Notes: generated by a model not told the origin, from the letters alone. A DNA stretch of 34,751 nt from Phyllobacteriaceae bacterium (GCA_012799265.1 JAAZLP010000297.1:1-34751); one strand, 5' to 3'; shown: positions 24,043-31,949, counted from the first letter of the stretch. A program made the numbers and translations.

Positions 24043-24927
24043 TTACGGCCACTTCACCGCGGGCGGCATGGAGGAGAGGATCGAGTTCACATTGCCGCCG
24101 GTCTTGAGACCGAAGGTAGTGCCACGGTCATAGAGCAGGTTGAATTCGACATAGCGACCACGGCGCACGAGCTGTTCTTCGCGTTCGGCTTCGGTCCAGG
24201 TCTTTTCGAAATTGCGGCGAACCAGCTTGGCGTAGATGTCGAGGAAGCTTTCGCCCACGGCCTGCGTGAAGGCGAAGTCAGCGTCCCAGTCACCGGAATT
24301 GAAGTGGTCGTAGAAAATGCCGCCGATGCCGCGGGGCTCGTTGCGGTGGGGCAGGAAGAAATACTCGTCGCACCAAGCCTTGAGCTTGTCGTAGTCGACG
24401 CCGGGGCGGTTATCGCAGGCAGCCTTCATGGCGGCATGGAAATCGACAGTGTCCGGGTCGGTCTGGGTGCGGCGGTTGTCGAGCACCGGCGTCAGGTCAG
24501 CGCCGCCGCCCCACCACTGCTTGCCCGTCACGATCATACGCGTGTTCATGTGCACCGCCGGAACATGGGGGTTCCAGGGGTGGATGATCAGCGAAATGCC
24601 GGAGCTCCAGAAAGCGGTGCCGGCTTCGGTGCCGGGCATCTGCTTGGCAAAGTCCTCAGTGAAATGGCCATGGACGGTCGAGATGTGGACGCCGGCCTTT
24701 TCAAAGACACGGCCATGCAGCATCGACATCTCGCCACCGCCGCCGGCGGCGCGATCCCAGGGGGTGCGTTCGAAGGTGCCTGGCGCCATATCGGCATTGG
24801 GGCCCTGTACTTCGGTCTCAATGGCTTCAAGTTCCGCGCAGATGCGATCGCGCAGGGTGCGGAACCAGGCAGAAGCGGTGGATTTCTTGGTTTCGATATC
24901 GGCTGGTAGGGTCATGGTCGGGGACAT
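24043..24927 (-). CDS. hemF: Oxygen-dependent coproporphyrinogen III oxidase
   Basis: A 294-residue protein matching HemF in length and sequence. It decarboxylates coproporphyrinogen III to protoporphyrinogen IX, using O2, in heme synthesis. Signature blocks are AGGGGEMSMLHG, HMNTRMIVTGKQWWGGGADLTP, FFLPHRNEPRGIGGIFYDHF and RRGRYVEFNLLYDRGTTFGL. ATG at 24927 has AAAGG just upstream; ATG at 24915 is the alternative. It lies between trmL and the ATPase on one strand, back to back with petABC, whose cytochromes need heme. Confidence 0.97.
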   Translation of the reverse strand: MSPTMTLPADIETKKSTASAWFRTLRDRICAELEAIETEVQGPNADMAPGTFERTPWDRAAGGGGEMSMLHGRVFEKAGVHISTVHGHFTEDFAKQMPGTEAGTAFWSSGISLIIHPWNPHVPAVHMNTRMIVTGKQWWGGGADLTPVLDNRRTQTDPDTVDFHAAMKAACDNRPGVDYDKLKAWCDEYFFLPHRNEPRGIGGIFYDHFNSGDWDADFAFTQAVGESFLDIYAKLVRRNFEKTWTEAEREEQLVRRGRYVEFNLLYDRGTTFGLKTGGNVNSILSSMPPAVKWP

Positions 24928-24974
24928 GGACCTTTGGAACAGTTCTGTAAAGAAGGGCTGGTCGAATTGCGCGG

Positions 24975-25454
24975 TCAGGTCGCGGTAATGTCAGTGGGGA
25001 AGGCTGACAGCTGCCGCATGGCTTCGCCCACTACCATGGAGCCAGCCATGGCCACATTGATCGAGCGCAAACCGGGCGACATCGGGATGCGCAAGCGGAG
25101 GTCGGCGACTTCAGCCACGCTGTCGGGCACCCCTGCGCTCTCGCGTCCCAACATGATGATATCGCCCTTCGCGAAGGTGGCTGCGTAAGCCGATTGCGAT
25201 GACTTTATCGTCATCAGGACCAGCCGTCGCCCTTCACTGCGTCTCCAGTCATCGAAAACGGAGAAGGAGGCATGCTGATGTATGATGGCGTGCTCCACAT
25301 AATCCAAGCCCCCACGGGCAAGAGCCTGAGGAGTTATTGCGAAGGCGGCTGGATGAATAACGTGTAGCCTCAGTCCCATACAGGCGCAAAGCCGGATGAG
25401 AATGCCGGTATTATGCGCAAAATCTGGCTGATAGAGCGCTAGATCGATGGTCAT
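24975..25454 (-). CDS. trmL: tRNA (cytidine/uridine-34 2'-O)-methyltransferase TrmL
   Basis: A SPOUT-class methyltransferase of 159 residues that methylates the wobble nucleotide ribose of leucine tRNAs. The trefoil-knot motifs are visible: FAHNTGILIRLCACMG (12-27), LGRESAGVP (102-110) and MSPGLRSINVAMAGSMVVGE (125-144). ATG at 25454 gives the usual start MTIDLALYQP; a TTG three codons upstream is possible. The leader on the minus strand is T-rich. It diverges from petABC and precedes hemF by 47 bases. trmL-hemF-petABC is a conserved neighbourhood in many Hyphomicrobiales. Confidence 0.93.
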   Translation of the reverse strand: MTIDLALYQPDFAHNTGILIRLCACMGLRLHVIHPAAFAITPQALARGGLDYVEHAIIHQHASFSVFDDWRRSEGRRLVLMTIKSSQSAYAATFAKGDIIMLGRESAGVPDSVAEVADLRLRIPMSPGLRSINVAMAGSMVVGEAMRQLSAFPTDITAT

Positions 25455-25679
25455 GCGAGCCAAAAAACAAAAAAACGAGACGGGGCGCCAAGCTACAAGA
25501 ATCTATAGACATGCTATAACTCGCTGTCATCGCCCCCTGCACTGGACAAGTTTCTATGACAGTGCAAAAAGGGCTCCAACTGACGGACCGCTTGAGGGTG
25601 GCCTATGGTCGCATGCCTATTGGCCGCGGCTTAGGGGCCACCGGCTCCGTCTGGTGTAGATCGTACGGGGATACGGACC
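25455..25679. promoter_or_regulatory. Divergent promoter region trmL / petABC
   Basis: A 225-base gap with an A-rich stretch (25461-25477) beside trmL and the only AT-rich block at about 25498-25522. There CTATAGACATG is followed by CTATAACTCG; TATAAC at 25515-25520 is a reasonable -10 for petA, but no good -35 is found at 16-18 bases. A short frame beginning at 25556 enters petA out of frame and is not supported. Confidence 0.35.
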
Positions 25680-26207
25680 TTGGCCACGCACTCAGAACAT
25701 TCATCGACAAACCGGCGCGACTTTCTATACGTCGCCACGGGGGCTGTCGGCGCCGTTGGCGCCGCATCCGTGGTTTGGCCGCTGATCAACCAGCTTAATC
25801 CGGACGCCTCCACGCTGGCGCTTGCGTCGATCGAATTCGATGTCAGCTCCATTCCAGAGGGCCAGTCGGTGACGATCACCTGGCGTGGCCTTCCCGTGTT
25901 TGTGCGCCACCGGACCGCGGCCGAAATCGAAGAAGCGCGCGCCGTGCCGCTTTCCGATCTCAAGGATCCGGAAACCGATGAGCAGCGCACCAAGCCGGGT
26001 CACGAGCAGTGGCTGATCATGATCGCCAACTGCACCCATCTGGGTTGTATCCCGGTTGGTGAAGCTGGCGACTTCGATGGCTGGTTCTGCCCGTGCCACG
26101 GCTCGCACTACGACTCCGCCGGTCGTATCCGTCGCGGTCCTGCACCATTGAACCTGGTCGTGCCGCCTTATGAATTCGTCAGCGATACGCTGGTCCAGAT
26201 CGGCTAG
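25680..26207 (+). CDS. petA: Ubiquinol-cytochrome c reductase iron-sulfur (Rieske) subunit
   Basis: A 175-residue Rieske protein of the cytochrome bc1 complex. The 2Fe-2S ligands are C118, H120 and C123 in NCTHLGC, and C137, C139 and H140 in CPCHGSHYD; C123 and C139 should form the disulfide. The N-terminus NRRDFLYVATGAVGAVG is the expected twin-arginine signal that stays as membrane anchor. It starts at TTG 25680, the only start that gives the family's normal N-terminus, with a weak GGGGA upstream. It is the first gene of petABC, and moves electrons from ubiquinol to cytochrome c1 at the periplasmic face. Confidence 0.96.
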   Translation: MATHSEHSSTNRRDFLYVATGAVGAVGAASVVWPLINQLNPDASTLALASIEFDVSSIPEGQSVTITWRGLPVFVRHRTAAEIEEARAVPLSDLKDPETDEQRTKPGHEQWLIMIANCTHLGCIPVGEAGDFDGWFCPCHGSHYDSAGRIRRGPAPLNLVVPPYEFVSDTLVQIG

Positions 26208-26221
26208 TGGGGGCTTTTCCG

Positions 26222-27472
26222 ATGTCTGAACATTCTACCTATACTCCCGGAACTGCCGTCGAGAAGTGGCTTGACGACCGCCTGCCGGTGGTGCGCTTCG
26301 CCAAAGAACACCTGATGGACTTCCCGACGCCGAAGAACCTCAACTACTGGTGGACCTTCGGCGCGATCCTGGTCATGTGCCTTGGCGTGCAGATCGTCAC
26401 CGGCGTGATCCTGGCCATGCACTATACGCCGAATGTCGGCCTGGCCTTTGACTCGGTCGAACACATCCGCCGCGACGTCAATGGCGGCCGTATCATCCAG
26501 GCCGTCCACGCCGTGGGCGCTTCGATGTTCTTCGTCGCGCTTTACATCCACATGTTCCGTGGCCTGTTCTACGGTTCCTACAAGGCACCGCGCGAGATCA
26601 TTTGGATCCTGGGCGTGCTGATCTTCATTCTGACCGTCGCCACCGCTTTCATGGGCTACATCCTGCCCTGGGGCCAGATGTCGTTCTGGGGTGCCACGGT
26701 TATCTCGAACATTTTCTCGGCCATTCCGCTGATCGGCGAGAACATCAAGCAGCTGGTGCTGGGTGGCTTCGCTGTCGGCAACCCGACGCTGAACCGCTTC
26801 TTCTCGCTGCACTACCTGCTGCCCTTCGTGATCGCTGCCATCGTGGCGCTGCACATCTGGGCCCTGCACGTGCCGGGCAACAACAACCCGATCGGCGTTG
26901 AGGTCAAGGACGGTCGCGATACCGTTCCCTTCCATCCGTACTATACGATGAAGGACCTGTTCGCGATGGTGCTGTTCATGATCCCGTTCGCGTGGTTCGT
27001 GTTCTTTGCCCCGGACATCCTGGGCCACCCCGACAACTACATCATGGCCAACAGCCAGGTGACGCCTGCCCACATCGTTCCGGAATGGTACCTGCTGCCG
27101 TTCTATACGATCCTGCGCGCCATCGACTTCAACATCCTGTTCATCGACTCCAAGCTTGGCGGCGTTATCGCCATGGGCGGTGCACTGGTCATGCTGCTGA
27201 TCGTGCCGTGGCTGGATACCGGCAAGGTCCGTTCGGGTACCTTCCGCCCGGTGTTCAAGTGGTTCTTCGCCCTCTTCACCATCAACTTCGTGGCGCTGAC
27301 CTATCTGGGCGCACAGCCGGCAGAAGGCATCTATGTGGTGCTCGCCAAGGTCTGCACCGCCATCTACTTCCTCTACTTCCTCGTGGTGCTTCCGGTGCTG
27401 TCGCGGATCGAGGTTACCAAGCCGCTGCCTACCAGCATTTCCGAGAGCGTTCTCGGCAAGGCCAACGCGTGA
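26222..27472 (+). CDS. petB: Cytochrome b of the bc1 complex
   Basis: A 416-residue integral membrane protein with about eight helices. The heme b ligands are H96 and H110 on one helix and H197 and H211 on another, each pair 13 apart as expected. The quinol-site PEWY motif is present in HIVPEWYLLPFY. ATG at 26222 follows GGGGG by eight bases; a GTG overlapping the petA stop is an unlikely alternative. It carries quinol oxidation and reduction in the Q cycle. Codon use is more strongly C-ending than in neighbours, consistent with high expression. A 425-codon frame opposite it is a shadow. Confidence 0.97.
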   Translation: MSEHSTYTPGTAVEKWLDDRLPVVRFAKEHLMDFPTPKNLNYWWTFGAILVMCLGVQIVTGVILAMHYTPNVGLAFDSVEHIRRDVNGGRIIQAVHAVGASMFFVALYIHMFRGLFYGSYKAPREIIWILGVLIFILTVATAFMGYILPWGQMSFWGATVISNIFSAIPLIGENIKQLVLGGFAVGNPTLNRFFSLHYLLPFVIAAIVALHIWALHVPGNNNPIGVEVKDGRDTVPFHPYYTMKDLFAMVLFMIPFAWFVFFAPDILGHPDNYIMANSQVTPAHIVPEWYLLPFYTILRAIDFNILFIDSKLGGVIAMGGALVMLLIVPWLDTGKVRSGTFRPVFKWFFALFTINFVALTYLGAQPAEGIYVVLAKVCTAIYFLYFLVVLPVLSRIEVTKPLPTSISESVLGKANA

Positions 27473-27486
27473 CCGGGGCAATAGAC

Positions 27487-28341
27487 ATGTTCAAATCCAA
27501 GATCATCATTGCCGCGTTCGCCGCTCTTGCCGGCCTCGCATCGGTACCCGCAATTGCCGCTGAAGCAGGGCCTCGCCCAGAACGTCAGCCGTGGAGCTTC
27601 GCCGGTATCTTCGGTACCTATGACACCAACCAGCTTCAGCGTGGTTTCCAGGTATTCCGCGAAGTCTGTGCGAGTTGCCATGGCGCGCATCTGATTTCGT
27701 TCCGCAACCTGGCCGAGCCGGGTGGCCCAAGCTTTTCGGAAGAGCAGGTGAAGGCCCTTGCTGCCGAGTATCAGATCGCCGATCCGACCGCTGAAGGTGG
27801 CCTGCGTCCGGGTATCCCGGCTGATCGCTGGCCGTCGCCTTTCGCCAACGAGCAGGAAGCACGCGCTGCGATGAACGGTGCGCTGCCGCCGGATCTGTCG
27901 GTGATGGCCAAGGCACGTGGTGTCAGCGATCCGTTCCCGACCTGGGTATTCAACTACTTCACGGCTTACCAGGAAGGTGGCGTGGACTATCTGCACGCGC
28001 TGCTGACCGGTTATCGCGATGAAGTCCCTGCGACCGCTCCCGAAGGCTTCGAACTGCTGGAAGGGCAGTACTATAACGAGTACTTCCCGGGTCATGCGAT
28101 CGGCATGGCGCCGCCGCTGGCCGACGGTTCGGTGACCTATACGCCGGGCGAGGATGGGGTCACGGTTCCTGAGACGCTGGAGCAGTATGCGACCGACGTC
28201 TCCGCCTTCATGATGTGGATGGCTGAACCGCACCTGGTGAGCCGCAAGCAGACTGGTTTCGTCGTGCTGTTGTTCCTCATCGTCTTTGCAGGCCTGATGT
28301 ATGGCACCAAGCGCAAGCTCTGGAAGGGCATCGAGCACTAA
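27487..28341 (+). CDS. petC: Cytochrome c1 of the bc1 complex
   Basis: A 284-residue protein with a signal peptide (1-25, cut near AIAA), the heme c motif CASCH at 61-65, the probable axial methionine in HAIGMAPPL, and one C-terminal membrane helix (TGFVVLLFLIVFAGLMYG) as anchor. It accepts electrons from the Rieske subunit and passes them to cytochrome c or its equivalents. ATG at 27487 is 14 bases after petB; the long upstream extension of its frame is the shadow of petB. It is a separate c1, not the single cytochrome b/c1 fusion of Bradyrhizobium. A good terminator follows at 28371. Confidence 0.97.
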   Translation: MFKSKIIIAAFAALAGLASVPAIAAEAGPRPERQPWSFAGIFGTYDTNQLQRGFQVFREVCASCHGAHLISFRNLAEPGGPSFSEEQVKALAAEYQIADPTAEGGLRPGIPADRWPSPFANEQEARAAMNGALPPDLSVMAKARGVSDPFPTWVFNYFTAYQEGGVDYLHALLTGYRDEVPATAPEGFELLEGQYYNEYFPGHAIGMAPPLADGSVTYTPGEDGVTVPETLEQYATDVSAFMMWMAEPHLVSRKQTGFVVLLFLIVFAGLMYGTKRKLWKGIEH

Positions 28342-28370
28342 GCTCGATCCAAAGCGCCGCTGAAAATCTG

Positions 28371-28397
28371 AGGGGCCCTCCGGGGCCCCTTTCTCTT
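28371..28397 (+). terminator. Rho-independent terminator of petABC
   Basis: AGGGGCCC (28371-28378) and GGGCCCCT (28383-28390) form an 8-bp perfect stem with a TCCG loop, followed by TTCTCTT. It begins 29 bases after the petC stop and fits an intrinsic terminator. Confidence 0.88.
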
Positions 28398-28488
28398 GGC
28401 GGGAATTTGAATGGTGCCGGGGAACGAATCCCTTGCCAAGCAAGCTCAATCCCCGGATATTCGCCTCGTTGGTTTTTGGGAGAATGCG

Positions 28489-28683
28489 ATGTCCGCAGTT
28501 CGCCTGGCTGTCACAGTCGTTACTACCGCCATTGCTGCGAGCCGCCATCCCGTGGTGCGCGCGGGCGTGCAGGCTGTCGTCAACAACCCCAAGACCCGCG
28601 AGACGGCCATCAACACGACCCGCAATGTCGCCTACAATGCCGGTGTGCTTGCGCGTCACCTGCTTGGCCGCAACAAGTCCTGA
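28489..28683 (+). CDS. Conserved-looking small protein, 64 residues, unknown
   Basis: GGGAG at 28478-28482 lies six bases before the ATG at 28489 and decides the start over an in-frame ATG at 28411. The protein begins with a moderately hydrophobic stretch (AVRLAVTVVTTAIAASRHPVV), then NNPKTRETAINTTRNVAYNAG and a basic tail HLLGRNKS. The N-terminal part could associate with the membrane. I do not recognise the family. It sits 24 bases before apt on the same strand and may share its transcript. Confidence 0.65.
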   Translation: MSAVRLAVTVVTTAIAASRHPVVRAGVQAVVNNPKTRETAINTTRNVAYNAGVLARHLLGRNKS

Positions 28684-28707
28684 TTTCCTCCTACCTCAAG
28701 GCCAATG

Positions 28708-29241
28708 ATGTCGCTCGACCTGCAGTCGCTTGTCCGCACGATTCCGGACTATCCCAAGCCTGGCATCCTTTTCCGTGACATCACCACGCTGATCGAGCAT
28801 CCAGAGGGCTTTCGCGAGAGTGTAGAGCGGATTGCCGCGGCGCATCGCGACATGGGTTTTACGCACGTGGCGGGCATTGAGGCGCGCGGTTTCATTTTCG
28901 GCGCTGGTGTAGCGATTGCGCTGGGTGTGGGGTTCATCCCGGTTCGCAAGCGCGGCAAGCTGCCGGGCAATACGATCGGGCAGAACTATGCGCTGGAATA
29001 CGGCGTCGACACGATCGAGATACACGCCGACGTCCTCAATGAAGGCCACAAGGTTCTGATCGTCGATGATCTCATCGCTACCGGGGGAACGGCGATTGCA
29101 GCAGTGAGCCTGATCCGCCGCACCGGCGCCGTCTGCGAGAATGCGGCCTTTGTCATCGATCTCCCGGTTCTGGGAGGCGCGGACAAGCTGCGGGCGGAGA
29201 ATGTTGCTGTGTCAACGCTGATGGCGTTCGACGGGCACTAA
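28708..29241 (+). CDS. apt: Adenine phosphoribosyltransferase
   Basis: A 177-residue purine salvage enzyme that converts adenine and PRPP to AMP and pyrophosphate. The PRPP-binding motif VLIVDDLIATGGTA is at about 115-128, and FRDITTLIEHP and GIEARGFIFG are typical Apt blocks. Two ATGs adjoin (28705 and 28708); AAGG at 28698-28701 is spaced six bases from the second, so I use that one. With ade elsewhere in the window the cell can either salvage adenine or deaminate it. A perfect palindrome follows the stop. Confidence 0.96.
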   Translation: MSLDLQSLVRTIPDYPKPGILFRDITTLIEHPEGFRESVERIAAAHRDMGFTHVAGIEARGFIFGAGVAIALGVGFIPVRKRGKLPGNTIGQNYALEYGVDTIEIHADVLNEGHKVLIVDDLIATGGTAIAAVSLIRRTGAVCENAAFVIDLPVLGGADKLRAENVAVSTLMAFDGH

Positions 29242-29256
29242 GCCAAAATTTGATCA

Positions 29257-29282
29257 GCAATCCCCGCCAAGGCGGGGATTGC
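29257..29282. terminator. 12-bp perfect palindrome after apt, bidirectional terminator
   Basis: GCAATCCCCGCC (29257-29268) and GGCGGGGATTGC (29271-29282) are exact reverse complements separated only by AA. The structure lies between the convergent apt and GFA genes, 15 and 19 bases from their stops. On the minus strand it is followed by TGATCAAATTTTGG, which gives a modest T-run in that direction, so it mainly serves the GFA gene and can also block the apt transcript. Confidence 0.75.
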
Positions 29283-29301
29283 GCCTGGCGGGGGCGCGGC
29301 C

Positions 29302-29700
29302 CTACCAGTTGTTGCGCCCATCCAGCCGCTCGATGGAAACGGCGGACCAGTCGATATCATCGATGGTGTTCAGATTGACCATGAAGCTGCGCGCGGTGGG
29401 CACCACGCCCGGCTCTCCCTTGGGCGTACCATCATTGTTGTAGGCGGACGACCAGTCGGGCGAGGTGCCCCAGGTCTGGATGCCGCACTTGCTGCAGAAG
29501 TGGTGCTCGTTGAGGCCTTCGGTGGCTGAATAAAACGTGTCGCCTTCGAGCGACTGGAAATCCAGCTCGTGCTCTTCGAAGGCTCCCCACACGGCACCCG
29601 CGCGCTGGCAGTAGGTGCAGTTGCAGGTGTGAGCATCGGTTGGAATGCGGGGCAGGGCGATGCGCGTCGCGCCGCAATGGCAGGTGGCGAAGATGGTCAT
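29302..29700 (-). CDS. GFA/CENP-V domain zinc protein
   Basis: A 132-residue protein with the GFA (DUF636) fold cysteine pattern: C-H-C at 7-9 in CHCGATRIALP, CNCTYC at 26-31 and CSKCG at about 69-73, which hold structural and catalytic zinc. The family is named after a glutathione-dependent formaldehyde-activating enzyme, but most members have unproven activity. GAGGAGAG lies shortly before the ATG. It is downstream of the VOC gene, with a palindromic dyad in its leader. Confidence 0.87.
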   Translation of the reverse strand: MTIFATCHCGATRIALPRIPTDAHTCNCTYCQRAGAVWGAFEEHELDFQSLEGDTFYSATEGLNEHHFCSKCGIQTWGTSPDWSSAYNNDGTPKGEPGVVPTARSFMVNLNTIDDIDWSAVSIERLDGRNNW

Positions 29701-29739
29701 GGGTCTCTCCTCTCGGGGGTACCCAAGACTAGCGATGCT

Positions 29740-29760
29740 TGCTGACAGTGTGTGTCAGCA
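29740..29760. promoter_or_regulatory. Perfect 8-bp dyad upstream of the GFA gene
   Basis: TGCTGACA (29740-29747) and TGTCAGCA (29753-29760) are exact reverse complements around GTGTG. It is 40 bases before the GFA start and six bases after the VOC stop. No T-run follows on the minus strand, so an operator is as likely as a terminator; a TGACA-N5-TGTCA core is a common form for TetR-type operators. No regulator gene is adjacent. Confidence 0.45.
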
Positions 29761-29766
29761 CAGGCT

Positions 29767-30171
29767 CTAAGCTGCAGCGACCACCGACTGTTGCACCTGC
29801 TTGTCCACTAGACAGAACTGGTTGCCCTCAGGATCGCGCATGACGGTGTAGGTCGGGAGCACGCGGTCGACCGTGGCGCCGGCCTGCTTGAGGCGCTCGA
29901 CCTCCGAGGGGCGGTCGGCCACCTCAACGTCGAAGTGAACGCGGTTGTTGTCGTAGCGACGACCCTCGACATTCTGGAAGCAGAGGCTCGGCCCCGGTCC
30001 GTCGACGAGAACTGTAGGATCCGTGTCCGGCGTAAAGCCCAGCGCTGCGAGGCGGACGATTTCGGCGTCGTCATAGGGACGGACATTGTAGCCATCGAGC
30101 AGGCCCGCCCAGAATTTCGCCAAGACGGCGGGTTTATCGCAATCGAAGACGATTTCGTGGATGGCACCCAT
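29767..30171 (-). CDS. VOC family (glyoxalase-like) protein
   Basis: A 134-residue protein with the glyoxalase/bleomycin-resistance fold pattern: EIVFDCDKPAVLAKFWAGLL at the start, VHFDVEVAD in the middle, and the metal-site region RDPEGNQFCLVD near the end. The first expected metal histidine is in GAIHEIVF. The conserved DPEGN-FCL ending is typical of uncharacterised VOC proteins. GAGGAGA lies seven bases before the ATG. The reaction is unknown; close relatives are annotated as glyoxalases without proof. Confidence 0.85.
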   Translation of the reverse strand: MGAIHEIVFDCDKPAVLAKFWAGLLDGYNVRPYDDAEIVRLAALGFTPDTDPTVLVDGPGPSLCFQNVEGRRYDNNRVHFDVEVADRPSEVERLKQAGATVDRVLPTYTVMRDPEGNQFCLVDKQVQQSVVAAA

Positions 30172-30231
30172 TTGCCGATCTCCTCTGTCGTTTGCCTCTG
30201 GTTAACGAAGAAATACGGCGAGAGTCGGAAA

Positions 30232-30255
30232 AGGGCCCGGCGTAGTGCCGGGCCC
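30232..30255 (-). terminator. Rho-independent terminator after the 57-residue gene
   Basis: AGGGCCCGGC (30232-30241) and GCCGGGCCCT (30246/47-30255) form a 10-bp stem with a five-base loop. On the minus strand it is followed by TTTTCC. It starts seven bases after the stop of the 57-residue gene and lies in the leader of the VOC gene. Confidence 0.85.
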
Positions 30256-30261
30256 TGCGAG

Positions 30262-30435
30262 CTACCGTTTTCCGTTCGGCGCAAGTAGCTCCGTCAGCGG
30301 CGGCAGAGCAGGCGTGAGCTCCTTCACAACCAGCTTTGCGCCGGATTTTGGAAGGGGCGGCTGCGCCTTGCCGTGGCGCGGTACCTTGTGAGCATGATTG
30401 ATCGGCAGGGGTCGCTGGAACTGATTTTTGGGCAT
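30262..30435 (-). CDS. Small basic proline-rich protein, 57 residues, unknown
   Basis: AAGGA (30442-30446) lies six bases before an ATG at 30435, which decides the start within a longer frame. The product, beginning MPKNQFQRPLPINHAHKVPR and ending with LLAPNGKR, is rich in proline and lysine, with no membrane segment and no recognised domain. A strong intrinsic terminator follows the stop within seven bases, which together with the ribosome site argues that this is a real, separately transcribed gene. The function is unknown. Confidence 0.65.
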   Translation of the reverse strand: MPKNQFQRPLPINHAHKVPRHGKAQPPLPKSGAKLVVKELTPALPPLTELLAPNGKR

Positions 30436-30721
30436 GAGCTGTCCTTTCCCGCCCGGCAGGTGACTGCGCGGGCTGGCTCGAAGAAATGGGCGCAGCACGA
30501 AGCCGCGCGATGAGCGTGGTTTTGGGAGGACGCCAGGGAAACGGGGAGAAGGACGAGGTGGTCAGGCCTTGCGTGCACCGATCTCAAACCCTCCGGACCG
30601 CATAGCCGTCACAAGCCGATCACGCGGATGCGGAGCGGGTGTGTGTCGGGCGTCCTGAAGAAGATTTCAGATCATTCGGGTGCGAGACCTCCGTAGCAAT
30701 ACCGGAGGGTAGTCAGCAAAA
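30436..30721. other. Intergenic stretch upstream of the 57-residue gene
   Basis: This 286-base region lies between the start of the 57-residue gene and the terminator of the TerC gene, both on the minus strand, so it should hold a promoter for the small gene. I see a modest hairpin CCTCCG/CGGAGG at about 30689-30708 and no supported ORF. Confidence 0.35.
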
Positions 30722-30746
30722 AGGGCCGGCGTCAACCGCCGGCCCT
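30722..30746 (-). terminator. Rho-independent terminator of the TerC gene
   Basis: AGGGCCGGCG (30722-30731) and CGCCGGCCCT (30737-30746) form a 10-bp stem with a TCAAC loop. On the minus strand it is followed by TTTTTGC. It lies 23 bases after the TerC stop. Confidence 0.92.
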
Positions 30747-30769
30747 CAGAAGTGTTTGGCTTCGCAATG

Positions 30770-31795
30770 TTATCGGGGCTCGATATGGCCCGGACGCGGC
30801 GCTTCTTCGACGCTGATCGACGGCTCGTTCCGGGTCTTCCAGAGCGAGTAGAAGATACCGCCCGCGAGGATCGAAATCGTGACGCCCAACGAGAGCAGGG
30901 TGTCGATATGGATGCCGAAGGGCACCAGACAGATCTTGATACCGATGAGCACCAGGATGATCGCCAGGGAGATCTGGAGATAGCGGAAGCGGTTCATCAT
31001 CGCAGCCAGGGCGAAGTAGAGCGCACGAAGGCCGAGGATCGCGAAGATGTTCGACGTGTAAACGATGAACGCGTCCTGCGTGACGGCAAACACCGCCGGC
31101 ACCGAGTCCACGGCGAAGATGAGGTCGACGATTTCGACCATGATCAACGCGATGGCGAGCGGCGTCAGCCAGGTCACCAGCTTGCCGGTCTTGGGGTCCG
31201 GCTGCTTGACGGTGAAGTTGCGACCATGGAGTTCCTTGGTGACGCGGAAGCGCGACGAGAGGAACTTGTAGATCTTGTTGTCTTCGAGGTTTGTCTCTTC
31301 CTCTTCCTTGTGGGCAAACATCTTGATGCCGGTGAAGATGAGGAAGGCGCCGAAGATCACCAGGATCCAGCTGAACTGGTGCACGAGGGCTGCGCCGACG
31401 CCGATGAGAACGGCACGGAACAGGATCACGCCCAGAATGCCCCAGAACAGCACGCGGTGCTGGTAGAGGCGCGGGATTCCCAGGAAGCTGAATATCGTGG
31501 CGATGACGAACATGTTGTCCATCGCCAGTGACTGCTCGATCAGGTAGCCGGTGTAAAACTCCAGACCGGCTTCTGCGCCGCGCTGGAACCATACCCAGGC
31601 ACCGAATGCGAGTGCGATGAGGACATAGAAGCCGTAGAGCATAAGGCTCTCTTTGGCTTCGATTTCATGCTCGTCGCGATGCAGGATGCCGAGGTCAAAG
31701 ACCAAAAGGCCAAGAACGATCGCGATGAACGCGACCCAGAAATAGACAGGGGTACCGAGAAAATCGCCCGAAAGGGCGGCAAAAAGCGATTCCAT
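30770..31795 (-). CDS. TerC family integral membrane protein (Alx-like)
   Basis: A 341-residue protein with about nine membrane helices. It has the two acidic motifs of the TerC family, EQSLAMDNMFV at about 87-97 and EIVDLIFAVDSVPA at about 221-234, expected to bind a metal ion within the membrane. Its length and the soluble loop after helix five (HKEEEETNLEDNK) fit the Alx subgroup rather than the short tellurite-operon TerC. Work on relatives points to manganese export or metal loading of exported proteins; the actual ion is not shown here. AAGG is eight bases before the ATG. I looked for a manganese (yybP-ykoY) riboswitch in the leader and found no convincing match. Confidence 0.9.
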   Translation of the reverse strand: MESLFAALSGDFLGTPVYFWVAFIAIVLGLLVFDLGILHRDEHEIEAKESLMLYGFYVLIALAFGAWVWFQRGAEAGLEFYTGYLIEQSLAMDNMFVIATIFSFLGIPRLYQHRVLFWGILGVILFRAVLIGVGAALVHQFSWILVIFGAFLIFTGIKMFAHKEEEETNLEDNKIYKFLSSRFRVTKELHGRNFTVKQPDPKTGKLVTWLTPLAIALIMVEIVDLIFAVDSVPAVFAVTQDAFIVYTSNIFAILGLRALYFALAAMMNRFRYLQISLAIILVLIGIKICLVPFGIHIDTLLSLGVTISILAGGIFYSLWKTRNEPSISVEEAPRPGHIEPR

Positions 31796-31910
31796 CGCCG
31801 GACCTTCTCCATGTGAATAAGTGGAGCAGCTCCGACATCATCGTGGAGAACCCACGACCAGAGGGGCCCGGCGCTGCCCTCGGAAAATGTGTGAAAGCCG
31901 GGAAAGTTTC

Positions 31911-31931
31911 AAGCCCCCATAACGAGGGCTT
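31911..31931 (-). terminator. Weak hairpin after the secreted protein gene
   Basis: AAGCCC (31911-31916) and GGGCTT (31926-31931) form a 6-bp stem with a nine-base loop, 19 bases past the stop of the secreted-protein gene. The T-run is poor, so termination is uncertain. It also lies in the leader of the TerC gene. Confidence 0.4.
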
Positions 31932-31949
31932 TACGTCGCAATCGTTTTC

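Noticed and set aside
26204..27481. 425-codon open frame opposite petB
   Set aside because: Cytochrome b on the plus strand is certain; the antisense product is a low-complexity, charged composition artefact.
27373..28659. 428-codon minus-strand frame opposite petC
   Set aside because: Crosses the petC terminator and lies opposite a certain gene.
30639..30851. 70-codon plus-strand frame over the TerC terminator
   Set aside because: It crosses a strong intrinsic terminator and runs antisense into the TerC gene.
31796..31949. Manganese (yybP-ykoY) riboswitch in the TerC leader
   Set aside because: TerC/Alx genes often carry one, but I could not find the conserved internal-loop sequences in this leader.
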